Part shown: piece by piece, positions 33,698 through 42,581 of the stretch
How positions within the stretch are numbered: the stretch's first letter is position 1
Layout of the letters: every line of letters begins with the position of its first letter
Assembly (NCBI RefSeq): GCF_004745645.1
Contig: NZ_SRMB01000001.1
Span: forward strand, 1 to 64,000
Direction: 5' to 3'
Length of the DNA: 64,000 bases
From: Hymenobacter metallicola
GTDB taxonomy: Bacteria; Bacteroidota; Bacteroidia; Cytophagales; Hymenobacteraceae
Program-made: the position numbers and the translations under genes
Notes under the pieces: model-generated
The model's input: the letters and a program-made list of their open reading frames with translations, nothing else
What the model was told of the DNA's origin: nothing
Databases searched by the model: none

Positions 33698-35263
33698 TTA
33701 CTCAGCGCTAGGAGCGGCAGGCGTGGCCTGAGGCGTGGTTTCAGCCGAAGCGCCTTCGGGGCGAGGCCCACGGCCACTGCGGTTGCGCCCCCCGCGCTTA
33801 CGACGCTTGGGCTTGTCGCCGGCTTCTCCTTCGGCACGTGGCGGGCGGGCCTCCCCTTCCGGCCGCGGGGCACGGGGTGGGCGCGGCGGCCGGGCTTCCC
33901 GGGCTACTGCTGGGGTTCCTGCTTCGGCTACCGAAGCGCCTGCCTCAGCGGCGGGGGCGGGGTGGCTTTCGCGCCGCGGCCCCCGGCTAGCCGGGCGCCG
34001 TTCGCCGCCTTCGCGAGGTTTATCACCCTCGCGGCGCGGGCCCCGGCCGTCACGCCCGCTCCGGCCGTCGGGGCGCCCCCCGATCTTGCCGCGCAGGCCG
34101 CTGAAGCGCTTGGGGTCAAACTCGGGAGCAGGACCCAGGCCGAGTTCTTCGGTAATGGTCTGCTTTTCGACTTCGCGCTCAATCAGCTTTTCAATCTTGA
34201 CAACCCGGTCCTGGTCCTGATCGGCAATGAAGGTGATGGCCGTGCCTTTGGTGGCGGCGCGGGCCGTGCGGCCAATGCGGTGCACGTAATCCTCCGCTGC
34301 TCGCGGGATATCGTAGTTCACCACGTGGCTGAGCGAGTCGATGTCGATGCCGCGGCTGAGCACGTCGGTGGCTACCAGAATCGGGAACTGCTTGTTCTTG
34401 AAGTCGCGCATAATCTTCTCGCGCTCCTCCTGGGTGCGGTCCGAAGAAATGCCCTGGGCCACGTAGCCGAGCTTATTAATAGCCCGCACAATGCCGGCCA
34501 CGGCGGCCTTCTGCGAGGTGAAAAGCACCATGCTCTGCACTTCCTGGGTTTTGAGCAGGTGCTCGAGCAAGTAGATCTTCTGGCGGTCGAAGGCCATGTA
34601 GAACTGCTGGTCGATGCCGGCCGCGGGCTTGGATACAGCCAGGCGGATTTCCTCGGGCTCGTTGAGAATCTGCTTCGAGAAATCCCGGATTTTATTGGGC
34701 ATCGTGGCCGAGAACAGCAGCGTCTGCCGCTCTTTGGGCAGCTGGCGCACGATGTTCAGAATATCGTCCGAAAAGCCCATGTCCATCATCTTGTCGGCCT
34801 CATCCAGCACCAGGTACTTGATTTGGTCAAACTTGACGTAGCCCATTTGCAGGTGGGCAATCAGCCGGCCGGGCGTGGCGATGATAATGTCGGCGCCGCT
34901 GGTGAGGGCGCGCTTCTGCTGCTCCCAGTTTTCGCTTTTGCCACCCCCGTAGATGGCAATGCTGCTGGCTTCGACGAAGTAGCCAAAGCCAGTTACCTGC
35001 TCATCAATCTGGGTAGCCAGCTCGCGCGTGGGCACCAGAATCAGGGTGGAGGTATTGCCGTGCTTGGCGTGGGAAATCTTGTCGAGCAGGGGCAGCAGGT
35101 AGGCCGCCGTTTTGCCAGTGCCGGTTTGGGCGCAGGCGATAAGGTCTTTGCCTTCAATAATTTTGGGAATGGCTTGCTCCTGAATGGGCGTGGCATTCTC
35201 GTAGTTCATGGCATCCACGCCAGCCAGGAGGTCGTCGTGGAGATTAAAATCAGAAAACTTCAA
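33698..35263 (-). CDS. DEAD-box RNA helicase, RhlE-type
   Basis: A 521-residue ATP-dependent RNA helicase. Motifs seen: Q-motif ATPIQEQAIP, Walker A AQTGTGKT, PTRELA, TPGRL, VLDEADKMMDMGF (DEAD), SATMP, VATDVLSRGID and HRIGRTARA. The C-terminal 120 residues are a low-complexity Arg/Gly/Pro/Ala tail, probably an RNA-binding, disordered extension as in other RhlE proteins; the tail is prone to repeat-driven change. The first codon is TTG at 35263. Role: ribosome assembly, RNA decay or cold adaptation. Confidence 0.93.
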   Translation of the reverse strand: MKFSDFNLHDDLLAGVDAMNYENATPIQEQAIPKIIEGKDLIACAQTGTGKTAAYLLPLLDKISHAKHGNTSTLILVPTRELATQIDEQVTGFGYFVEASSIAIYGGGKSENWEQQKRALTSGADIIIATPGRLIAHLQMGYVKFDQIKYLVLDEADKMMDMGFSDDILNIVRQLPKERQTLLFSATMPNKIRDFSKQILNEPEEIRLAVSKPAAGIDQQFYMAFDRQKIYLLEHLLKTQEVQSMVLFTSQKAAVAGIVRAINKLGYVAQGISSDRTQEEREKIMRDFKNKQFPILVATDVLSRGIDIDSLSHVVNYDIPRAAEDYVHRIGRTARAATKGTAITFIADQDQDRVVKIEKLIEREVEKQTITEELGLGPAPEFDPKRFSGLRGKIGGRPDGRSGRDGRGPRREGDKPREGGERRPASRGPRRESHPAPAAEAGASVAEAGTPAVAREARPPRPPRAPRPEGEARPPRAEGEAGDKPKRRKRGGRNRSGRGPRPEGASAETTPQATPAAPSAE

Positions 35264-35496
35264 GGTTCAGCTAAATAGTAGTGAGAAAAGGCTGACCCTG
35301 TTTTTCGGCCAGCAAACAGCTTGATTTGGGAGTAAATATACAGGTTTTCCAAGGCTGACTGCCCAGCTCTGCCGACGGCGGTCGGCAATACGGCAAACCG
35401 GGTAGATTTGTGTTCAGAGGCCGGAAGCCAAACACTGGTGGACCGGTACTGGCCTGGTCGTTCTCCCTACAACCGTATTCAACAGGTAAACACCCC

Positions 35497-36666
35497 ATGT
35501 CGTTTTCCAGTTCTACCGAGGCCCCGGCCTCGGCGTTACCCTTTGCCGACCTCACCATCCTGGAGCTGGCCAGCGTCCTGGCCGGGCCGCAGGTCGGACA
35601 ATTCTTTGCTGAACTGGGCGCCCGGGTGTTAAAAGTGGAGGCCCCCGCCGGCGACGTGACCCGCACCTGGAAAACCCGCGCTGAAGCCCCCGACACGGAT
35701 GTATCGGCGTATTTCAGCTGCGCCAACTGGGGCAAGCACTCCATTGTGCTGGACCTGACGACGCCCCCGGGCCGGCAGCAGGTGCAGCAGCTGGCCGCCC
35801 AGGCCGACATCGTCCTGGCCAGCTATAAGCCCGGCGACGCCGAGAAACTGGGCGTGGACTACGCCACCTTGCGGCAGGGCAACCCGCAACTTATCTACGC
35901 CCACCTTACCGGCTACGGCCCTCGTACGGCTCGGGCGGGCTACGATGCCGTCCTGCAGGCCGAAGCGGGCTTTATGTACCTGAATGCTCTGCCCGGGCAG
36001 GCGCCCCAAAAAATGCCCGTGGCGATGATCGATCTGCTGGCGGCCCACCAACTCAAGCAAGGGCTGCTGACGGCCTTGTACCACCGGGCCCGCCGCGGCG
36101 AAGGCGCCCTGCTGCAGGTATCGTTGCTTGATAGCGCCCTGGCTTCGCTGGCCAACCAAGCCGCAACCTGGCTCGTTACCGGCCGCGACCCGCAGCCCCT
36201 GGGCTCGGGGCATCCGAGCATTGTGCCCTACGGCACCGTCTACAAGGCGGGCAACGGCCGTAGCTTAGTGCTGGCCGTGGGGGCCGACCGGCAGTTTCGG
36301 CACCTGTGCCAGGCGCTGGCCCGGCCGGAGTGGGCCCAGGAAGCGCGGTTTCAGACCAACGAGGCCCGCGTAACGCACCGGGCTGCTCTGGAAAGCCTGC
36401 TGCAAGCGCGCATAGCCGAAGTAGATGGCGACGAACTGCTGTCGGCGTTGGAGCAGCTTGGGGTGCCGGCCGGCGCCGTGCGCACGGTGGGAGAGGCCCT
36501 GGCGGCCGAGTCCGGACAACCGATGCTGCTGCCGGCCGGGGAAGCTCCTTTTCAGGGGCTTCGTACGGTGGCGTTTCGAAGCTCGGCCTGGTCAGTAGCT
36601 CCGGTGCTGTCGCCGCCGCCCCACTTGGGTGAGCACACTGACAGAGCAATTGCAGGCCAGGAATAA
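35497..36666 (+). CDS. CoA transferase, family III (CaiB/BaiF)
   Basis: A 389-residue CoA transferase that moves CoA between carboxylic acids. Family marks: LTILELASVLAGPQVGQFFA, RVLKVEAPAGDVTR, SVVLDLTTPPG-like SIVLDLTTPPG, and PQLIYAHLTGYGPRTARAGY followed by DAVLQAEAGFM, which contains the usual active-site region with Asp. Substrate unknown. The first 15 residues are a Ser/Ala leader. A TAGATTTG box at 35403-35410 lies 87 bases before the ATG at 35497, divergent from the helicase gene. Confidence 0.92.
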   Translation: MSFSSSTEAPASALPFADLTILELASVLAGPQVGQFFAELGARVLKVEAPAGDVTRTWKTRAEAPDTDVSAYFSCANWGKHSIVLDLTTPPGRQQVQQLAAQADIVLASYKPGDAEKLGVDYATLRQGNPQLIYAHLTGYGPRTARAGYDAVLQAEAGFMYLNALPGQAPQKMPVAMIDLLAAHQLKQGLLTALYHRARRGEGALLQVSLLDSALASLANQAATWLVTGRDPQPLGSGHPSIVPYGTVYKAGNGRSLVLAVGADRQFRHLCQALARPEWAQEARFQTNEARVTHRAALESLLQARIAEVDGDELLSALEQLGVPAGAVRTVGEALAAESGQPMLLPAGEAPFQGLRTVAFRSSAWSVAPVLSPPPHLGEHTDRAIAGQE

Positions 36667-36828
36667 GAAGTTGGATACAACTGCGAAACTGTCTATTTGC
36701 GTAGGTAAAAGCAGTGAAGAGCCTTGCAACTACGGGTTGCGGGTTCTTAAATTCCCATTTGGACACCTTAGAATCAGGCTGCTGCCGGTTGTAAAGGAGC
36801 CTTTTTGTTCATCGTACTGCTCTGTCTC

Positions 36829-37689
36829 ATGCCCCATACGACCCCGCCAACTGTAACATCCCTGGTCGAAAATCCGGCCGCCACGCCCACTGCTCCCGCT
36901 CCCGAACCTATCGTTGAGAAAACGCCCGAAGCGACAGTAGGGGCCACGGCTACCGACAACTTGCCCACGGCCGCCCCCGGCTCGCCTACGGAAGCTCCCG
37001 CCGACCGCCTCGACCAGATTTTCGAGGGGTTGCAGCAGAAGTCGATTGCCAAGCAAGCCATTTTCCGCAACACCCGCGCCGCTTTCGACATGCTGCGCCT
37101 CGTGTCGCAGGAGCTCGTCGTGGAGCTCAGCCGCAAGATCACGCCCGTTGATTCGAACGTGCTGATTGAATACCGGCCCGTGAACGACATGGAATTCCAC
37201 ATCAAGTTCAGCGGCGACCTGCTCATCTTTGTAATGCATTCCAACATCGTGACGTTTGCCGAAGACTACGGCCCGATGGCGTCGAAATACGTGGAGGAAG
37301 ACTTTCGGCGGCGGTTTTTTGGGCATATCATGGCCTACAACTTCATGGCCGACAGCATCAAGTATCAGCGCATGAATGACCCGGGCTACCTGGTAGGCCG
37401 GCTGCTGATCAACATCGAAAACCACTACTACCTCGAAGGTGTGCAGCAGCTCGAACTGCCCGACAACGACATGGCCGATAACCTGATTACGGCCGATATG
37501 CTGCGCCTGTTCGTGGAAAGCGCCATGATTGCGGCCGTCAACAACGACCTGATTGCCCCGCCCATGCAGGACATTCAAAAAATCACGGTCAAGCAGAAAG
37601 TCGAAAACCAGCAGGTCAGCCGCGGCAGCAAAGTCGGCTTCAGCTTCTCCAGTGAGCAGCACCACTCCGTCGACGGGCTGCTTTATTAG
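36829..37689 (+). CDS. Hypothetical protein, 286 residues
   Basis: The first 60 residues are a Pro/Thr/Ala/Glu-rich disordered leader (PAATPTAPAPEPIVEKTPEA). The rest is a compact alpha/beta domain (ELVVELSRKITPVDSNVLIE, HIKFSGDLLIFVMHSNIV, HYYLEGVQQLELPD). No signal peptide or membrane helix. No family recognised; such proteins seem to be restricted to Hymenobacter relatives (impression only). ATG at 36829. It ends 26 bp before a palindromic element. Confidence 0.72.
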   Translation: MPHTTPPTVTSLVENPAATPTAPAPEPIVEKTPEATVGATATDNLPTAAPGSPTEAPADRLDQIFEGLQQKSIAKQAIFRNTRAAFDMLRLVSQELVVELSRKITPVDSNVLIEYRPVNDMEFHIKFSGDLLIFVMHSNIVTFAEDYGPMASKYVEEDFRRRFFGHIMAYNFMADSIKYQRMNDPGYLVGRLLINIENHYYLEGVQQLELPDNDMADNLITADMLRLFVESAMIAAVNNDLIAPPMQDIQKITVKQKVENQQVSRGSKVGFSFSSEQHHSVDGLLY

Positions 37690-37715
37690 AGGTTGTGGTG
37701 GAGTGCTACAGACGG

Positions 37716-37873
37716 GTCATGGCGAGATGTAAGCCGTAGCCATCCGTCCGCTGAAATGGGCGGAGCCTTCTAAAGTGAAAAGCCCTCAATCGTTGGTACG
37801 GTTGAGGGCTTTCTGGTAAAAAGAATGTGTCTACTGCGCAGAAGACGGATGGCTTCGCTACGCTCGCCATGAC
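37716..37873. repeat. Palindromic intergenic element C with nested terminator
   Basis: Left end 37716-37748 and right end 37844-37873 are inverted relatives: GTCATGGCGAG/CTCGCCATGAC at the tips and AGCCATCCGTC/GACGGATGGCT inside, with three bases fewer on the right. The terminator AAAGCCCTCAA (37779-37789) with 37802-37812 is nested in the middle. It shares the GTCATG-CGAG end pattern with element B at 24430. No ORF inside. Confidence 0.7.
37779..37812. terminator. Bidirectional terminator within element C
   Basis: AAAGCCCTCAA (37779-37789) pairs perfectly with TTGAGGGCTTT (37802-37812) around a 12-base loop. It lies between the stops of the hypothetical gene and trpS, which converge. Confidence 0.8.
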
Positions 37874-37887
37874 ACGCGGGCTGCCGC

Positions 37888-38865
37888 CTACCGCCGCAGG
37901 TAGCCGACTTTCTCGCGGACTTTATTCAGCACGTCGCTGCCGTAGGCCTGGGCTTTGCGGGCACCTTCAGCCAGGCGTTTGTCTACCTCGGGCAGGTTGT
38001 TGATGTAGAAATTAAACTGCTCCCGCTCGGTGGCAAAGCGCGTGCGGATGACCTCGTACAGCGCCGTTTTGGCGTGGCCGTAGCCGTAGCCGCCGCGCAG
38101 GTAGTTCTGCCGCATCTCCTCTACTTCGGCCGGGGACGCCAACAGGGAAAATAGCTTGAAAGTCGTGTCGGTATCCGGGTTTTTGGGGTCCTCCAGCGGG
38201 GTGCTGTCGGAGATGATGCCGCGGATGGTTTTAAGCAGGGCCTTATCATCCTGGAAGATGTCGATGATGTTGCCGTAGCTCTTGCTCATTTTCTGTCCGT
38301 CGAGGCCGGGAATGGTCATCAGCTGCTCGTCTACGCGGGCCTGGGGCAGCACGAAGGTTTCGCCGTAGCGGTTGTTGAAGGTAGAGGCAATGTCGCGCGC
38401 TATTTCCAGGTGCTGAATCTGGTCTTTGCCCACGGGTACTACCTCGGCATCGTAGAGCAGAATGTCGGCCGCCATGAGCACGGGGTAGGTAAACAGGCCC
38501 GCATTCACATCGGAAAGCCGGTCCGACTTGTCCTTGAACGAGTGGGCATTGGCCAGCATGGGGTAGGGCGTGAAGCACGACAAGTACCAGGTCAGCTCCG
38601 TTACCTGGGGCACATCCGACTGCCGGTAGAACAGGTTTTTCTCCGTGTCGAAGCCGCAGGCCAGCCAGGCGGCCGCCACCGCGTAGGTGTTCTGCCGCAG
38701 CAGTTCGGCGTCGCGCACGGTGGTCAGGGAGTGCAGGTCGGCAATGAAGTACAGCGACTCGTTGGCCGCGTTTTTCGACAGCTCAATAGCAGGCAGGATG
38801 GCGCCGAGCAGGTTGCCTAAGTGCGGGCGGCCGGTGCTCTGAATGCCAGTAAGGATGCGGGACAT
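37888..38865 (-). CDS. trpS: Tryptophanyl-tRNA synthetase
   Basis: A 325-residue class I tRNA synthetase that charges tRNA-Trp. The HIGH-like motif is GRPHLGNLLGA near the N-terminus, the specificity region is FKDKSDRLSDVNAGLFTYPV with MAADILLYDAEVVPVGKDQ, and the KMSKS motif is exact (GLDGQKMSKSYGNII). Length matches bacterial TrpRS. ATG at 38865. Two secreted-paralog genes lie upstream on the same strand, the nearest 22 bp away, so it may be co-transcribed with them. Confidence 0.95.
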   Translation of the reverse strand: MSRILTGIQSTGRPHLGNLLGAILPAIELSKNAANESLYFIADLHSLTTVRDAELLRQNTYAVAAAWLACGFDTEKNLFYRQSDVPQVTELTWYLSCFTPYPMLANAHSFKDKSDRLSDVNAGLFTYPVLMAADILLYDAEVVPVGKDQIQHLEIARDIASTFNNRYGETFVLPQARVDEQLMTIPGLDGQKMSKSYGNIIDIFQDDKALLKTIRGIISDSTPLEDPKNPDTDTTFKLFSLLASPAEVEEMRQNYLRGGYGYGHAKTALYEVIRTRFATEREQFNFYINNLPEVDKRLAEGARKAQAYGSDVLNKVREKVGYLRR

Positions 38866-38887
38866 GGGAGAAAAGAAAAAAGCTGGA

Positions 38888-39529
38888 TTAGTGGGTGTAG
38901 GAGATGGCGCAGTCGCAAGGCTGCCCCGTATTAAGAGCCCGAATCATGACCAGCAGGTTATCGGTATTGACAAGCTTGTTCGTTACCAGCTTCGCCAGAT
39001 CAGGACGAGTGGTAAGATAGGGTATCAGCGCATCCCGAAATTTCTGGCCGCCGTTGCTCAAGCCGCTGGCCGGCAGGGGCGTAATGACCGATTCCCCGGC
39101 CCGGCGCAGCAAGTGCAGGGTGTAGGATTTGCTGCCCCCGCCCATGGGGCTGCCATTGGTGCCCAGCATCATCGGGCCATCGACGATGTAGTGCAGGCGC
39201 ATGAGCACAACTTGGCCGCTGTCGAGCTGCTCGACGAAAGCGTTGGGAATCGTGTCGCCGTCCAGGCCTTTGTCGACAGGAAAGCCACCGGCGGTAATGA
39301 ATTTCTGCCGTCCCAGCCGAAACGACTGCACTTGTTCGGGCGACAGGCGGGTAGTTTTGCCCTTGGCATTCTTCACTAGTAGCTCAGTGCAGCCCCGCAG
39401 CTTCAGGTCGCCCTCCAGCCGCTGCGTGGGGTTATCGACCAATACATAGGAGCCGGGCTCAAACGAGTTGAACTGGGCCCACACCAGCTGGGGAAAAAGC
39501 AGACCGGCAAACAGCAAAAACGTGCGCAT
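38888..39529 (-). CDS. Secreted hypothetical protein, 213 residues (paralog 1)
   Basis: A signal peptide (MRTFLLFAGLLFPQLVWAQ) precedes a globular domain shared with the upstream paralog: FEPGSYVLVDNPTQRLEGDL, LVKNAKGKTTRLSPEQVQSF, LDSGQVVLMRLHYIV and, near the end, RPDLAKLVTNK with ALNTGQPC. It ends with CDCAI. Probably a periplasmic or exported protein of unknown function. The ATG at 39529 begins the signal peptide; the TTG two codons upstream is rejected. The strings LDSGQV and RPDLAKL are nearly identical between the pair. Confidence 0.75.
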   Translation of the reverse strand: MRTFLLFAGLLFPQLVWAQFNSFEPGSYVLVDNPTQRLEGDLKLRGCTELLVKNAKGKTTRLSPEQVQSFRLGRQKFITAGGFPVDKGLDGDTIPNAFVEQLDSGQVVLMRLHYIVDGPMMLGTNGSPMGGGSKSYTLHLLRRAGESVITPLPASGLSNGGQKFRDALIPYLTTRPDLAKLVTNKLVNTDNLLVMIRALNTGQPCDCAISYTH

Positions 39530-39725
39530 TGGCAATAGGAAAGAGCAAATAAATGCCGGCCTCTGAAGTTGATCCTTGGGCTTGCCTAGGCGTAAAGCCG
39601 ATTGAAAAAAGCGGTATATGCTCCTGCTAAAGCAGAACAGGTGCCACGAAGTTAAACCAGGAATTAGACTTTACAGCTCTTGGGGGCCGCTGCCAAGCCG
39701 TAAGCAGCGGTGCTGGGCAGCAGTA

Positions 39726-40346
39726 TTAACGAAAAGGCTGGTTGGTATTCAGGGCATGGATAAAAGCCCGTAGGTTACCGACAAACACCTTGTCTTCGGC
39801 CAAGAGCTTCGCCAGATCTGGCCGGGCCGCTACATACGAGCTTAAGACCGCCTTGAGGGCGGCCTGGTCTTTGGCGGAGCCGCGGGAAGAAATGACCGTG
39901 GGCGAGCTGTAGCTCTGGGCCCCGCGCACTAAGTAGACGTGCTGCTCCGGGCCGGGCCCATCGACGGTTCCGTTACTGTTGACCCGGGTAGCGCCCAGCA
40001 CGTAGTTGTAGCGCATCAGCAGCACCTGGCCGCTGTCCAGCAGGGCCACGAAGCTGCGGCCCCGGTAATCGGACTGCAGTCCCGAGCCAATGCTAAAGCC
40101 GCTGGCAACCGTGTATTTCTGTCCTTCAATCTGGAAAGAATACACGTCGAGCGGTTCGTAACGCATTTTCTTACCGTCTGGGTTTTTGACCAGCAACTTG
40201 TCGCCGGCCAGAAGCAGCTGGCCCGAGTGCCGCGCCTGGCGGTTGTCGGCCAGTATGTAAGAGCCAGGTTTATACTTATTGAATATCTGGGCTAGGGCCA
40301 CCTGGGGCAGCAGCCCAAGAACGATTACTATTGCGGTTGCGCGCAT
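39726..40346 (-). CDS. Secreted hypothetical protein, 206 residues (paralog 2)
   Basis: A signal peptide (MRATAIVIVLGLLPQVALAQ) and the same fold as the downstream paralog: YKPGSYILADNRQARHSGQL, LVKNPDGKKMRYEPLDVYSF, LLDSGQVLLMRYNYVLG and ARPDLAKLLAEDK, FIHALNTNQPFR. Exported; role unknown. ATG at 40346. The 196-base gap to the next gene has a weak hairpin, CCGCTGC (39687-39693) with 39704-39710, that could terminate it. Confidence 0.75.
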   Translation of the reverse strand: MRATAIVIVLGLLPQVALAQIFNKYKPGSYILADNRQARHSGQLLLAGDKLLVKNPDGKKMRYEPLDVYSFQIEGQKYTVASGFSIGSGLQSDYRGRSFVALLDSGQVLLMRYNYVLGATRVNSNGTVDGPGPEQHVYLVRGAQSYSSPTVISSRGSAKDQAALKAVLSSYVAARPDLAKLLAEDKVFVGNLRAFIHALNTNQPFR

Positions 40347-40378
40347 CAAAACGTAAAAATTAGAAAAGCTTTACTTGA

Positions 40379-41125
40379 CTATACACTCACATCCGCTACT
40401 GCTTCCTGCTGCAGCTCTGCCGTTTCCTCTTCCCCCAGGTAGCGGTCAATCAGGAAGTGCGCCAGGTAGAGCACGGGCGTGAGCAGAATGGCCGCCGCGA
40501 ATTTGTACCAGTAGTTGGTATTGGCCACGCTCAGCACCTGGTCGAAGCTCCAGTTGCCGAAGACGTAGAACGCCACGAACAGCACCACGAAGCTGTCCAC
40601 GAGCTGGGACACGAGCGTAGAGCCGGTGGCGCGCAGCCATACCAGGCGGCCTTTGGTAGCGCGGCGCAGGGCCTGAAACACGGTAGCATCGAGCACCTGC
40701 CCAACGGCAAAAGCCGTGAGCGAGCCGGCAATAATGCCCAGGCCCTGCCGGAAAATCATCTGGTAGGCAAAGTCAATGTTGATGGGCTGGCCCTGGGGGT
40801 CTTTGCTGTTGACGTCGAGCCAGAAGGCGGCCGGTGGTAGCTTGGTAGTGGCGTAGATTACCAGAAAGGCAAACAGAATCAGGGCGGCGGTCAGATAGCT
40901 CACGCGCAGCACGCCCTCCTTGCCGAAATACTCATTGATAATGTCGGTAGTGACAAACACGACCGGCCAGATCAGCACCCCTGCCGTCAGGTTGTCGGCG
41001 CGGCCAATGAGGGGTTCCAGGGAAAAAATCTTAACCCCGATGATTTCCGCCAGCAACGCATTGACAATGAAAATGCCGCTGAGCACGAGGTAGAGCTGCG
41101 TCTTTTTATGGGCGTAGGTTTTCAA
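40379..41125 (-). CDS. Queuosine precursor transporter (YhhQ/VUT family)
   Basis: A 248-residue membrane protein with six predicted helices. Marks of the family: LAEIIGVKIF, the VVFVTTDIINEYFGKEGVLR helix end, DVNSKDPQGQPIN, and FAVGQVLDATVFQALRR, with LVSQLVDSFVVLFVAFYVFG. YhhQ relatives import 7-cyano- or 7-aminomethyl-7-deazaguanine for queuosine in tRNA. The first codon appears to be TTG at 41125 (MKTYAHKKTQ in the family). I saw no preQ1 riboswitch in the short gap upstream. Confidence 0.9.
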   Translation of the reverse strand: MKTYAHKKTQLYLVLSGIFIVNALLAEIIGVKIFSLEPLIGRADNLTAGVLIWPVVFVTTDIINEYFGKEGVLRVSYLTAALILFAFLVIYATTKLPPAAFWLDVNSKDPQGQPINIDFAYQMIFRQGLGIIAGSLTAFAVGQVLDATVFQALRRATKGRLVWLRATGSTLVSQLVDSFVVLFVAFYVFGNWSFDQVLSVANTNYWYKFAAAILLTPVLYLAHFLIDRYLGEEETAELQQEAVADVSV

Positions 41126-41176
41126 GAGGGAGTATTTTGGCAGGAACGCAGGCCGACAATAGAGAGTCAGCCAGAA

Positions 41177-41500
41177 TCAACGATGAGAAATTATAGTGGA
41201 TCTTAATACCCAGCTGTTGGCTTGTCTGAGAAATGTGGCTTTCACATATGCCTCTCCCCAAGGGCCAGTAGCATTGGTGTTGTAAATGGCGGAGTCTAAA
41301 TAGATACTGTGGGAGGGCAGCGCTGATAGCGAAGCATTCGGCCCGCAAATAGAGGCGAGGTCACGATTTCTGGGCAGGTGCGTTTTGAGGTAGTTATAAC
41401 GCGCATCATCGAAAGTGAGAGCTTCAACAACACTCTCGGCTACGCCGGCTATACATACTGCTGCCAAAACAATGATGTAAAACTTCCCCTTGTTGCGCAT
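41177..41500 (-). CDS. Hypothetical secreted or membrane-anchored protein, 107 residues
   Basis: An N-terminal hydrophobic helix (FYIIVLAAVCIAGVAESVVE) acts as signal peptide or anchor. The rest is polar with scattered aromatic residues and one Cys (LASICGPNASLS). No family recognised. ATG at 41500. More A+T-rich than its neighbours, which may mean recent acquisition. It sits between RNase Z and the queuosine transporter genes on the same strand. Confidence 0.55.
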   Translation of the reverse strand: MRNKGKFYIIVLAAVCIAGVAESVVEALTFDDARYNYLKTHLPRNRDLASICGPNASLSALPSHSIYLDSAIYNTNATGPWGEAYVKATFLRQANSWVLRSTIISHR

Positions 41501-41531
41501 ACACCCTAATTATCAATTTTAGGTTCTGCTC

Positions 41532-42449
41532 CTACTCCGGAATGCTGACCGTTTTGCCCTCGGTCGCCAGCTCGACCGGCTCAAATACCGTTTGGGCTTC
41601 GCGCAAGAGCGGTTCCAGGTCGCGGTAGCGGGAAGAGAAATGGCCGATCAGCAGCCGGCGGGCCCGGGCTTTTTGCGCAAACAAGCCGGCCTGCCGGGCC
41701 GTGGAGTGGTGCGTGGTGGCGGCCCGTTCCCGCATATCATCCAGGAAAGTGGCTTCGTGATAAAGCAGGTCTACGTCGTGCACCAGGGGGACCAGGCTTT
41801 CGGTGTAGAGCGTATCGGAGCAGTAGGCGTAGCTGCGCGAATGGTTGGGCGCGGTGGTTACCGCCTGGTTGCTGACCAGCACCGTGCCGTGCTCATCTAC
41901 CACATCGTTGCCCTGGGCCAGGCGGCTGAGCTGGGCCGGCGAGAGGCCTTCGGGCAGGCGGGCTTTGTCGAGGTGGCGGCGCTTGGGCTTCTCCCGGAAC
42001 AGGTAGCCGCAGCACGGAATACGGTGGCGCATGGGCAGGGTGTGCACCGTCAGCAGGCGGTCTTCGTACACCAGGGCGTGCTGCTCAGGGTCGACGGCGG
42101 TAAACTGCAGGTCGAAGGACAGCTGGGTGTGGGAGTGCCGGAACTGCGTGGTCAGAACCTCGTCCAGGCCGGCCGGGCCGAAAAGCTGCACCGGCTCGGT
42201 GCGGCCCTGCAGGTGCATGGTCGACAGCAACCCGAACAGGCCGAAGAAATGGTCGCCGTGCAGGTGAGAAATAAAGATGGTGTGCAGGCGCTGATGCCGC
42301 ACTTTGTACTCTACTAACCGACGCTGGGTGCCCTCGCCGCAATCAATCAGGTACGACTGGTTGCCGACGGTGAGCACCTGCGCCGTGTGATGCCGATTGA
42401 GAAAGGGAGTGGCCGAGGCACTGCCCAGGATTTTCAACTCAAACTCCAA
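41532..42449 (-). CDS. rnz: Ribonuclease Z
   Basis: A 305-residue metallo-beta-lactamase-fold nuclease that removes 3' trailers from tRNA precursors. Marks: ELKILGSASATPFLNRHHTA, the zinc motif ISHLHGDHFFGLFGLL, YHEATFLDD, HSTARQAGLFAQKARARRLL and LIGHFSSRY. Zinc ligands are all present. The first codon is TTG at 42449, as the family start (MEFELKIL) fits. It lies 132 bp after the STAS gene; the two are commonly paired in Bacteroidota. Confidence 0.93.
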   Translation of the reverse strand: MEFELKILGSASATPFLNRHHTAQVLTVGNQSYLIDCGEGTQRRLVEYKVRHQRLHTIFISHLHGDHFFGLFGLLSTMHLQGRTEPVQLFGPAGLDEVLTTQFRHSHTQLSFDLQFTAVDPEQHALVYEDRLLTVHTLPMRHRIPCCGYLFREKPKRRHLDKARLPEGLSPAQLSRLAQGNDVVDEHGTVLVSNQAVTTAPNHSRSYAYCSDTLYTESLVPLVHDVDLLYHEATFLDDMRERAATTHHSTARQAGLFAQKARARRLLIGHFSSRYRDLEPLLREAQTVFEPVELATEGKTVSIPE

Positions 42450-42581
42450 AATAAGCTGGTAGCTAGTAGCGGATGGCTGTTCGCTTTTTTAAAGATGAGA
42501 AAAAGAAAAAGCTGCTGGCCGTTAGTCGCTAGTCTGAAAAAACTAACAGCTAACTGCCAACAGCTCACAGCTTCTAAAAAA

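Noticed and set aside
33962..35278. 438-residue open frame opposite the DEAD-box helicase gene
   Set aside because: Antisense shadow; the helicase motifs on the minus strand are complete.
40379..41176. PreQ1 riboswitch upstream of the queuosine-precursor transporter
   Set aside because: The 51-base gap shows no aptamer-like pseudoknot sequence.
42450..42581. A/G-C/T-rich segment with repeated AGCT and TAACAGCTAACTGCCAACAG
   Set aside because: Imperfect pairing only (about 42511-42526 with 42541-42567); perhaps a weak terminator for the STAS gene, but not strong enough to list.
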